This document shows positions 9,599-21,700 of a stretch of 64,000 bases of DNA, one piece after another. The notes under the pieces are model-generated. The model made no database searches, was not told the DNA's origin, and was given only the letters and a program-made list of their open reading frames with translations. Position numbers and translations under genes: made by a program. The stretch comes from Brachionus rotundiformis. Taxonomy: Eukaryota; Rotifera; Eurotatoria; Ploima; Brachionidae. The stretch's first letter is position 1. Each line of letters starts with the position of its first letter. Where the stretch lies: NCBI GenBank assembly GCA_016802295.1, contig JAESIW010000020.1, positions 1,224,031 to 1,288,030 on the forward strand, read 5' to 3'.

Positions 9599-12500
9599 TT
9601 TATCTAAAAAGTAAACTATTGTTTTTGATAAAGTCGTTGTTGATTTTTAAATGATTTTTATCCATACTCATCACATTATGCAATCTTTAGGAATAGCTCA
9701 AGTAAAGCCTAATCTCTATGGTCATTTCAAATCCTAAGAATTAAAAAATTCATGTTTTTTTTTTAATTAAATAATTATAAACTAACAAATCTCAAAAATT
9801 TTGTATTTAAATTTTCTCTTACTCAACTAAATCCAACATAGTTACCAAAATATTTTCTTTTATCCGTCTCCACATCGTACTAATTTACAAATGTCAATTC
9901 TCAGTGGTCAAGCTAACAAATTTATCTCTTTATTTTCGCTTAAAAGTTAAAAATTACTTATTTATCAAATATATTTGACTTATTTTAATCGTTTAAGTAA
10001 TACATAACTATTTTGGTTATTTGACCAAATAGCTTTGTGCCATGTCAATCATTTTCAACCTCGAAATAATAAAAACCTAATTTTGGACAAAATCAAAGGA
10101 AAATTTGACTACGCCTAGAGATTTTTGAAATTTTCCTAAATTGGCTACTAAAGTCATATAATTTCAATATTTTATATTTTTTGTTTACCAGTTATATAAT
10201 TTAACATAAGTATTCTTGGATTTTTTTAATATTAGTTCAAAGAAACCTTGTTTTTTTTATAAATTTAATTGATTTCAAGATGTTAGTAAATAATTTAAAA
10301 AAAACAGAAATAAAAAAATGTGAATTTTATTTTAAAGTTAACTAATTTAAAGAAAAAAAAAATACCTAAAAAATTTCTTTAAATTCTTTAATATTCTGCT
10401 ATTAATAAACAATTTATGTCTTAAAAATTTTACAACTAATCGACCCTTGAATTTAAAAAGAAAAAATTTTGATAAAGCTCTACACATAATAAAAATAGTT
10501 TGTAGACAGATGATTTTATTTATAATGAAAATTTGTTGTTTATTTTCTTCATCTTATGAGTAAAGGCTGAAATCTTTAAAATTAATTTTGAAGACCTTTT
10601 TTAAAATTGTGCAACATAATTAAATACTGGTTATGAATAGAGAATCGATTCGAATATACGCTAATTTAGGCTAATTTTCTCTGAAATTTAAAACAAAAAA
10701 TAAACACAAATGCAAAAAAAGCTAATCTTTTATTAATATAAATAATAAAAAAAGAGTTATTTATCAATTGACAATTTTAAAACTAAAATCTTTGATATTT
10801 TACAAATTAGATGGGCTTTCACGATATAAATGATAGAGCACAAGGCTTTTTCTCGGCTTTGTTTGGATATTAATCAAGTGATATTCGAGAAAAGTTAAAC
10901 AAAATCATGTTCAAACTACTTTATTAGGGAAAAATGGGAAAATTTTCTCAAATTACAAATTATTTTTTACTTTTAAATGTCTACGTTTTTTCTCGATAAA
11001 TGTCAAATAGCATACATGAAGTTCTTTTAGTTAGAATGACTTGTTTTCGAGGGATTAGACTTTATTATCTTATGGATAACAATAATAAAGACATGTAAAA
11101 TTAGCGTTAATAGGCTCAATGGATATTTGACCAGAAATATTGTTTTTTTCTAATACCTAGACAAACATTTTAGTGTTTCAACAAATTTAATAAATATTTT
11201 TGTTAAGAATTTATTTGTTTTTGCACACAAATCTTTTAAACACCTTTAAAAATTTTTAAATACAAATATTTGTGATCTATTTCTGTTTTTAAATTACCTT
11301 GATTTTGTTCTTAAATAAATCAATAGTTGGACTATTCTGTGGACAAAATCTTTAAAGTTTATAAATCAAATAAACAAGAAGAAATTGGTGATTAATAAAA
11401 TCGATACCGTTTAAATAAATAAAGTTGCTAATGACCCAAGCGAAAATATTTTATAAAAAGGCTCAATTTAAAAGAGATCAAGCTACAAACCTAATTAACT
11501 GCCATTAATTTTCCAAACCATTTTTTCGAGTAAAATTTGAAAATTAAAAATTTTTAGATAGAGCTATCGTTAATTATAAAGACAAATACTTAATTTGACA
11601 ATAAAAACAGCTCGATTAATTTTAAAAAATATTCAAGATACTAATTTTTAATAATATTTAAAAGAAAATTTTTATATTTAAATTCTTATTTTTTTAGAGC
11701 TTTGTTGTACCCTTAGCTAAGATTTGTTTATAATTTGAAAATTGTTTATTTTCTCTCAACAAATGATCTAATTGTAGGAATAACACTTCTAAAAAATAAT
11801 CGTTCATTCATGGAAAAACAAGAGTAATTTATTAAAGAAAATATTTTACGAACCAAAGATCTTGTCTGAAGAGCCAATCTTAAACCAAAAAATATTGACA
11901 GATTCATTAATGCTGGTTCTTTTGTCTAATTGAAAGAATTAAAATTTAAAAAAAGCCTTTAGTAGTGCTTGTGCAATTGAGCTATTCTAATCAAGCGTTT
12001 ACTTCTCTTACAAATTATCCATCTTTAATTAATTTAATTTTTTTAACTAATCCAAAATCAAAAGACCTTTAAATAATTTTTAATTTTTTTAAATAAAATA
12101 TTTTTAAATAGGGTCTGCTCAATTTCTAATGAGAGCAAATCTTAAATATTCAATTTGAAAAATAGAAATGTCGCCTTCTTAAACTTAAAAAAATCAATTT
12201 TTAAATGTTAATTTGTATGATTTCGTTTCTAAAAACCTAATTGACCATTATTGCCTTTCAAGTTCAATTTTCTAAAATAGTTATTTTGATAAAATTTGAA
12301 TTATGGTCTTACTAAAAGAACTTTTAAATATTTGATAAAACTAGACCAAACAATGTTTAAACTAGAAATATAATTTTAAATTATTTTCTTATCTATAAAA
12401 ATTTTTTTGCTTTTAAAAAGCGCTTATTGTTGTCACTTAATTCCAAATCTAGCTGAAAAAATAACTTTTAATCTAAAAATTCAATTTAAGTTTTATTCGA

Positions 12501-13736
12501 AACTTTGATCTACTATTTTTTAAATTAAATTTTTTATGGTCAAGTAAATATTTGTTATTTCTGGTCTTGGTTCTTTAAATTGTGCACCAAAAAAAATTAC
12601 AGTTTAATTAACCTGAGAGGCATAGGCACTTTATTTCATTAAAAACTGACTATCTCAACAGCAAATTATCAATATCAAGATTTTGTTAAAAAATAGTTTT
12701 AATAAGCCATTACTCTCAATGACTAATTATGTTCTCTGAATAAAAAATTAATATCCGGTAGCCTAGTCACCATTTCAATCTGGGAACCTTTAAGAAAATT
12801 CTCTTGATTTATTAATTATTTCAATTTGATAAGATTTTAAATGGGTTAAGTATTCAAGTTTACAAGAAAATTTCTAAGCTTTCTTAAGAAAAATTTAAAG
12901 AAAAGAGACCGTTCGTTTAACAATTAAATAAATTTATTTTAGATGTTAGATTTGTACAATTAAGTAAAAAAGTAAACATATTAAATTGATGCCTTGAAAT
13001 TTAGGACTTTACTTTTATACCAAGTCAAAATATTAATTAAAAGAAACCATTTGAGAAATGAAGTTAAAGTTTTTTGAGTTCTGCTCTCACTTGTTTCTAA
13101 ATGGTCTTTAAAACGAAAGTTGAATTCGCCTATGGATTTTGGCTAATTTAAGCCTGATTTTATGTTTACTTTATACAAAACTTGATTTTGGTCTGAGCTA
13201 ATCAACTCTTTTTTAACAGTAGGATTCTAAATTTCAATTAATTTTTTTTAATACTAACGATGTCTTAAAACTTATTGAAATTTTTGTCTGCTTTTAGATA
13301 TTTTTTTAGTTTTAAAATTGAGATTCCTTTCAATTCTGGATAAATGAGGTCATCTTTTTGAAATCAAGTTTAATAAATTAATAGCAAGAAAATCTATGGT
13401 TTAAAAATTAAAAAATAAATATACGTAAATTAATACTTTTGGAAATAATATTAAATACTTAAGTTAATGAAAATGAATAAATAGTTTTAATTTTTAACTA
13501 AGGCTAATTATTTTCAATTCATTTTACTCCTATATAACTGAAAAATTCAAAATAAAAAGACCGTTCTAAAAAATTATTGTTAAAATTTCAAAATTTAATT
13601 TATTATTAATTGATAAAATTTACTAAACCATTTTAAACCATTAACAAACATTATGTTTACATGAGCATCGTTAATTCGTTGCAGAAGTCGATCGGGCGGT
13701 GAATCAACAGCAGAGACAGAATCCTACCAACAAGAA

Positions 13737-13850
13737 CTAATTAGCACCGATGTACTTGAATGAGTTATTGCGGTAATGAATTGTCACGTCATATCCAGTG
13801 GATGATACAGTGGTCTGAGACTTTGGTACCAGAATTTTGTTCCCAGAATG
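13737..13850 (-). other. Possible orphan terminal exon (37 codons)
   Basis: On the minus strand an acceptor-like TTCTAG precedes 13850. A 37-codon open frame of balanced composition follows (for example STGYDVTIHYRNNSFKYIGAN, then TAG at 13739-13737). Its base composition is much less AT-rich than the surroundings. It could be the last exon of an unrecognised gene, or a relic of a mobile element. No family was recognised and no upstream exon was identified. Confidence 0.25.
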
Positions 13851-14034
13851 CTAGAATGAACTTAACTTAAATTTATTCCTATATTTAGAGGTATTGTGGT
13901 GAAAAACTCAAAAAACTAAATTTTTTGTTAAAATTGAAAAATAAATTATATAGATAGGATGTCATTTTGGAATATATTCAACCAATTCAATTTTTTTAAT
14001 CAAAGATTTTTAAAAATACATGTAATTTAAAAAA

Positions 14035-14310
14035 TGTACAAGAGGCAGTGACCATAACTCTGCCATGTGGTCTTTAAGGTAGTCTGCAGGAGAGCTTTAA
14101 GGGAGGTCAATAGGCCTATGGGTCTTTTTCCAAGTCAAGACGTGTGAGGGTTCTGGTGGCTTCGACCATCATCCAGTAAAGAATCCGAAAGGAGGGGAAA
14201 TCTGCTGTTCAGCTGACCTTTTTCGGTAACTTTGGAAGCCTTAAGTTAAGGCTTTTTCTAAATTGGGAGATAGATTAGTTGGCTTGTGGAAGCATTCTAT
14301 CATAATCAGT
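14035..14310 (-). other. GC-richer island with a quasi-open frame, probable mobile-element relic
   Basis: On the minus strand one frame runs for roughly 68 codons with a single TGA (it includes FPLLSDSLLDDGRSHQNPHT). The base composition contrasts sharply with the flanks. I cannot match it to a family; an old transposon or retroelement coding remnant is the most likely reading. Confidence 0.25.
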
Positions 14311-14730
14311 GTTTAAAGTCAGGTCATCTAAGTCGACTTAAATTTTTTTATAAAAAACAAGTCAAAATTGACTGAAAATACCGAAAAAGATCAATAATTA
14401 AAAGTTCTAATTTTTTATTAAAAAGATGATGCTTTTCAATCAATTATTTTTTTTCAATTTACATATAAACAAGCTTAGTTTTTATTGAAAGAGATTGGGG
14501 TTTAAAATTACACATTGCTCGGTCTCATAAAAAAAAATAGTTTCATTTATTATAACCTTCTTTAAATTTATTTGAACTTTTGATGCGAATTAGACATTAA
14601 GTAATAAAACTAATAGAATTTTTATATTTTTTTTTATAAATTTTTAATATATTGAACTATTAAAATAGTTTATCTTGATAAAATTCTGTTAGTTATATAT
14701 AAGAATGTATAAAATTATATAAAATGATGT

Positions 14731-14804
14731 TGATAACAAATCAGACTGATAACAAAACCTGTAGGGTTCCCCTTGATAACATTTTTTGTTATCAACTGAT
14801 AACA
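14731..14804. promoter_or_regulatory. Cluster of five TGATAACA octamers (GATA-type sites)
   Basis: TGATAACA occurs at 14731, 14747, 14774 and 14797, and inverted (TGTTATCA) at 14787-14794, all within 74 bp. TGATAA is the core of the GATA-factor site (WGATAR). The cluster lies about 0.9 kb beyond the 3' end of the giant EGF gene and 5.1 kb upstream of the WSC-EGF gene. An enhancer is possible; a minisatellite-like or transposon-end origin is the alternative. Confidence 0.35.
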
Positions 14805-15732
14805 TATCAGGCAAGACCCGTTTTTTCTTAAATCAGTATTTTTCTTAAATATTGATTATAAATTTTATAATAAAACTCTAAATATATAGTAAGTAATGAT
14901 TTGGGATGTAGTTACTGGTTTTAACATCTGATTGAAAAGCGTCATTTTTTAAATTAAAAATAAGAATTTTCAATCCTTATCGATAATTTTGACTAATTCA
15001 AAAATAAAAATTTAAGTCATTTGATGTGACTTGACTTTTAATAGATTTTAAAATGACTTGTTTTATTAACTTTGGCGCAAGTCTGGTCATAAGCACTTAG
15101 CATCCTGAATACCTCTCGATCTTTTGAATTGTTTGATAATAATTTTATAAAACCAGTTAAAATAATTTTTTTTTTAATTTATTGATAATAATTTAAAATT
15201 TTTAATTACATTTAGGTTTTTTCCTGACATATATTTCAATTTATGAAATTTAAAAAATTATTTAAAAATGAAACTTTGTTGTGAAGCATTTAATATTTGA
15301 TTTATTAAGATTTTTGTCAAATTCTTGCTACCCTATTGAATTTTTATAAAGAAGTTGTCAAAAATATTTGTTTATTTGATTTATTTTGGAATTTTTTCTT
15401 CATTCATAACTTTCAAATCTTCCAAAATAGTAACCTATCTTAATATCTAATTTTATACCAAAAATTAAAGTTTATAATATTAGAAAAATGTATTCTTTAA
15501 AATTGTAATTTATCTGCTCATTTGAGTCTTACCTTGTTCTAAATACTTAAGAAGAAAAGTACAAAAGAACTGGTTTAATTTGAAAATAAATAAAATTTTT
15601 TTTTCTCAAAAAATATTTTATTATAGATAAATATAAAAATAGACAAATAAAATTTTTAAAGCTATTTAAAAAATGATGCCAGTGATAAAAAAATAGATGA
15701 AAAAAATTCTCTCAGAATTCCAAAAAGGTGCT

Positions 15733-18700
15733 CTAATTTATTCTGGTCTCAAACTCGTACGGATACTTTACATCAATTGAAATTACATCGACCATTTCAT
15801 TCAAATCACTCATTGACCTCCGGACACTTGTATGCTGATGATGAATATCTTCATAATACTTGTTTATAATTATATTCTTCTTTGCTACGGTTGCATTTGG
15901 AGTTGAGTTAAGATTGTTTAAGTGTCCAAAGGTATTGAAGTTATCCGAAGCACTTATTGATCTTCGACGCTGTAAATTGTTACCAAATTCATAATTTGAT
16001 GCTTCATACAAATTATTTTCGGTCAAATTGCGGAAAGAATGTCTATTTTCGACTACCTCTTCTCTTTGAGGTATAACATTTCCCATGTGAGTTGTTCGCA
16101 ATGAAACGCCTGGATCAAAGTTTACATTATCTACAATACGTGAAGCATTGTAGTTTTCATTTACTGAATTTGTTTTAAATGATTCATAACTTTTCATTTT
16201 TGTTTTTTCTTTTTGTCTCCTTTGATAAATTAAAAAAATAAAAATTTCAATTTTATCTATCTATATATATATATATCTTTTTTTGTTCACTTACCTTCTA
16301 ATACAAAATGCGAATAGACACAAAAGCAACAGAAGAATAAACAAAATACAAGCTAAAATAATTATTAAAATCATCCACCATTCGAGCTTTTTAAATTTTT
16401 TAAGTTTTATTATAAAAAAGTTAAGTAAATTTATTCCTACTCCTTTGACTGGTTCTACAATTAGGGCCGAAGAGTTGGTTGGTATGTATTGTTCATAATC
16501 ACCTCTTGGATAAACTGTTCTAATAGTTGCATTGTAATTGCTATCACTTGGATCAAATATGTCAGATATGTCCAAATTTTGGGGATTTTGCCTCAGCCCC
16601 ATCGGATAAAAAACACCATAGATTATTTCTGAATTATTGTTTTTATACGGTATTATTCTAAAGATATCATTGACCAATGTCTGCTCCAGACCTGGCTGTA
16701 GCTCAACTGGATTTTGTAAGATCCATGATTTCTTAATGTTTGTGGCAAGTTCGGCAAAATCTGGTTTGGTATAATTTCTAGTGCTGAAAAAATTAAAATA
16801 CTGAACAGGTTGACAAACTGGCAGTGAGCACAGTTCAAACGAATTTTGACCAAGACTTGATTTTAATAGGTCTTGGCTAGGCTCTGTGTTAAACAAATCG
16901 TTCTGGTCAGCAAAGTTGTCAAATAAAATTTTGTAAAGAATTTTTGATAAATTAGAGCTAAATAATTTTAAGTTAATTTTAAAATGATCAATATTTTGAT
17001 ATTAATATCTTACTATTCTTTGTTGTAGTCAAAAAATAATGTATTTGGTAATATTTGGCTCGAATTTATAAATTTTGCTGGAATAATTCCTGGAAATATC
17101 AAAATTGATATTTATAAACATTTTTAGTAAAATAGTTAAATTTTTACTGTTATTTGAGTTCTCCCTTTGCCAAGCAAAATCAATGGATCTGGTCAAACTA
17201 TCTTGACTTAATGAATTTGGATTTCCAAAGACAAAATATTTGTACAATTTGTTTGGAAAATAAAAAGAGACCTTATAGTATAAAAATTAGAAATTTTTTT
17301 TTTTCAAATAAAAATTATCTAAAAGTTAGATGAAAAAAAATTTTACCCTTATTTTGGTGCCAAGATCTTCCAGAAGGGGCTCTATCAAGTCTTGGTTATT
17401 ATCCACATTTACTTTGTTAATTGTTAAAAAGTAGGTAATTCTCAAAATTATCCTTTTAAATAAATTTTTAATTTTTAACTAATTTTAAAAATAATTTTTT
17501 TCTACTTCTTAAAAATTGATGTCCAAAAAGATAAATTGTGAATTCGAACATCAATATTCTTGACCTCAACTGCTTTGATTGTATTTTTATCAGTCCAAGC
17601 TTGTTTTATCTTTTCACCCAAATCAGTTAAGTTGTAAGTAAACTTTTCATATTCAAGATCCAAATGACGTGATTTGATCGGATATTCTTCCAAGACATTT
17701 GTCACTTTCTCCGATGTACCCTTTAGATAGAGAATGTCCAGCTCACACTCATATTTCATTGTATTTTTTTCGTAAATCTTAGATTTAGAATATTATTTTA
17801 AATTCTAGAAAGATAAATAAATTAATTTACAGTGTAATAAAGACGAGTTAAATCTTGTTTGTAGTCTCCAGAGTATAATTCCCAAAATAATATGCTAGAA
17901 GATAAACTAACCAAATTTAAGCTAGTATAGTAAGATGATATTTTATTTTCAATTTGAAGTCTAAGATTGGGACTAAGAGGATAAACACGAGCGTATAGAC
18001 TTGCCAAGGCTTTTTTCGGAAAAGAGTTTTTTTCTGGATAGACCCTCAGATCACTACTTAAGGCTAGTAATTCTTGCTCTATTCTGTCTGCAGAAGGTGG
18101 AGGATATTCAAATTTTGAGTAGATTTTAGAATCCAATTCAATGGTGTAGTATATTCTGGTAGTTTGAGTTCCAAGTAGGCCAATTCTTAAATCTTGTTTA
18201 TTGTTGAATTTTTTGATGTTTATGCTGCTAAATTGGGGATACTCTTTTTTCCAAGAGTTTTGCAAGCCTTCTTTAACCCAGGAAGTAAATTTTGGTTCCA
18301 ATGGATTTACATTTCCAATTAGCTCCAAAGTATAAAAATTTCTAGTCGGATTTATATAATCTGAGCAAGAATAGTAGAACGTCTTGCATGAGACCGGTCT
18401 AAATTTTTCTGTAAAGCTAATTTGGAACGATTCAGAACATTTTATATCCGTACAATCGGGATAATTGTTCTCTACCATGTATCTAATACCAAGCAATATT
18501 TGACTAAATAAATTAAGTTAATAAATTATTCACTTTTTTGTATTTTTCAAATTTACCCATCATCGAAGAAAACTTCATTGTTGATTATAAAAATAGGTAC
18601 TTTAAAGAATTTTTTTTTACTTAAAAATATTTTTCACTTTCGAAATTATTTTACCTTTTAGCTTCTCCCATTGATCGCTCAAAAAACTAGAAATTTTGGT

Positions 18701-21700
18701 CAGCACACTTGGTACTAGTTCGTTGTAATCATTTTTTACATATAAAATATACAAATCAGAGTATTTTATAATGTTGTAGCCAACTAGCTCATTAGTGTTG
18801 TTAAGGAGCAATTTTTCTTCCGAATCGGTAAGTAGTGAGTTTTTGCTATTTACCGAAATTGCTAAATGTTGAATTATCTTATCAGTTTCAGTGCGACGCG
18901 AGTCATATAAATTGTTGGTTTGGTTTGTTATTGAAGCCAAGAGACGAACTGCTTTTTGAACTTTTTGATTTTTTCTTTTATTCGAAAATAATTTAGATTT
19001 AAGTTTAATAAAAAGGAAGAAATTTAAAAGTTGAATTGTTTTTAGGCCAATAAACACTATTTAGTTTAGTCTATAGGAATTATTATATTTTTTAGCAGTT
19101 TATTATGTAAATTTTAGCTGCCCAAGTCTATATACTTAATCAAAACAAAATAAATCGGAATCATAAAGCTAATTTTTGATTTTTTGATAGAGAAAAATAC
19201 CTTCGAACAAAATTATCCAGATCTTTGGTTAGAACACGCACAGGGTTTGTGTAAAAGTCTGGAATCCGAATAAAAAATTGATGTGAATGCATTAAAAAAG
19301 TACAGGAACGTACCTTTAACTTTGAAAGTCATGGTACGTGATTGGAAAAAAGGAATCAAAAAAACTAAGTGGAATGAGATTTGATTGAAATTTTCAAATT
19401 AGTAAATTTATCGGAAAAAGCTAAATTAACCTGAGATCATTGAAACTTGTTCTTCCAGCGATATTAAAAAAAGTTATGTTATAGTTTGGTAAATAGGTCG
19501 GTTATGGTAAAAATTCTTAGGTTATATCAATTAAAGATTTATATTGTTAAGTTTTCAAAACACTGATTTTTGGTCTGGTCATCGTTAAGGATATATAGGT
19601 AAATTTTGGCTACATTTACCAACATAAGACTTTATGGAAATAATAATATTGAATAATTTTTTTAATTAGCTAACTTATTGTACATATTTGAATCTTGCCT
19701 TTACAATAATATCAAGATATATTTTTTATATAAAATACACTAACTTTAAAACAACATCCTCTTGTAACTTGATAGATACTTGAGAATATTTTTCATCTAA
19801 AAAAAAATAATTAATTTAGTTTTTTCTTTGTTTTAAATTACAATTACAATTAAATTCATCAAAAGATTGTTTTATTAGGTCAATTAGAACACTTTCATTT
19901 TTTCGATTGACTCTTGCATTAAGATAAAACTGGAACAATTTTGCAACTCTATATAAATTTGTTTCATTTGGATTGATGATCCCAAAATTTTGGTCACTAT
20001 TGGTGGAATTAGTGACCAAAATAGTTTTAAAGTAGTTTCCCAACTTTTCCTGAAGGCTTGCAGTTGGCTTGACCAACAACGAGTCTTTTAGGATAAAAAT
20101 CGGGATGTCAAAGTACACATTCCTAGATTTAAAACATAACATTATTTAAAAATTTATATTTATCAAATTATTCTCTTACGAGAAATCATCTATTTGCTCT
20201 TCAATTCCGTTTTTGATAATTTTTACTTCAATTTTAGCATTAGGCAAAATGTTAGCTTCCTGTCTGTACCAACTGGCAACTAATTCTTCAATTCGTTTAA
20301 TTCTTTGGTCACATAAGCGATTTGGGGTGATTATTCTTAAAGCGTCAACTAAGGGATAATCAGAGGAACATTCCTGATAATCATTAGAAAAAGTTTGGAA
20401 AAAATAATTTTTTATAAATTCATAATTAAAATTGTTATTGTATTGGTTCACAAGCGCTCCATCAGCAGTTATTGAATATCTAAAATTGGAAATAATTTTT
20501 GATTTGGAATTGTCCGATATGAATTCATCTATTCCCTGTTTCTGAACATGTATTTGGGACAAAGTACCAAGACCGCCTGATGACAATTGCCAACTTTGCT
20601 TTATTTTATTTAATAGATCATTTTCTTGGCTCTGTCTAATTGTTCCACATATACTTAATGAAAAACTTGACTGGCAAATACTTAGATTAATTTGGCCTAG
20701 AGCAGAGTCAAATTCAGCTTTTGATGGTATCATGCTTAAGTCTATTTTGCCATTTTCAAATATTTCAGTATTTGAATAAACCAAATAATAAATTTTTGTA
20801 ATATTTTCGGGCCTAAAAAAATTAAAATTTCTTTACTGATTTGTTTTAGTAATTTTCTAAACCATACTCGAATCTAATTAGATTTTTGAATATGTCAATG
20901 GTTAACATAGTAGATGGAAATTTTGAATTCCAGACCGTCCTCAATGAAGCCTCCAGAGGTTTCAATAAATTTTCCTCAAGTCGGCCACAAATAGATATTT
21001 CCCAAAATTGATCATAGAGTTTTACTTGGCCAAGAACGATCTGAGGACAGCTATTAAACAAGTCCTGAATTGTTGGCTCATTAACTTGATTTTGACTTAG
21101 ATCAGTTAATAATGCTGAATAATTTACAGACAAAATTCTATTTCTGGAAAAAAAAGATTAATCAGCCATTGAACGATCAAGTTTTAGAGGATCTTACGCG
21201 TAAGAATTAGATAATAGCTCCAAACCACGCTTAGAATCTTCAAAAATAAGCATAACATTGGATGAATTCAAAATAACTTAAAAAATTAAAATAAATAGTC
21301 ATTTTAATTTAGTGGGAAAAAAAATTTACTATTAGGGTTAGCTAGAGAGAATGAGTCTATAAGACATTGTTTATATGAATCAAAATTGAACAACTGGGGT
21401 TCAGTATAGACATTAAAATTCAGATTTGTAAAATTTTTGGAACATTTCTGGTTGATACAAGGATTAACACTGTTTTCACAATCTTTTCCATAATAGCCCG
21501 TGGGACATATACAATGATATTCATTGGGCAAGTTTTGTATACAGGTAGCTCCATTTGAGCATGGATTTGGGTTGCAATTGTCCACCCAAGTCTGACAATT
21601 AGTTCCCGTGTATCCAGGCAGACATTGACAAGTATACATATTTAAACTTGGTGTTGTGCATATTCCGCCATTTTGGCATGGAATGCTTTTACATTCGTCA

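Larger units (their letters stand above)
9599..15732. other. Gene-poor 6.1-kb interval
   Basis: AT-rich DNA lies between two EGF genes on the same strand. It would include the promoter of the WSC-EGF gene next to 9599. Three less AT-rich islands stand out (13.66-13.87 kb, 14.04-14.30 kb, 14.73-14.82 kb) and are listed separately. No convincing gene was found elsewhere. Confidence 0.55.

Noticed and set aside
16254..16277. (TA)n tract as a regulatory site
   Set aside because: A short dinucleotide run inside the penultimate intron of the giant EGF gene, with no further signal.
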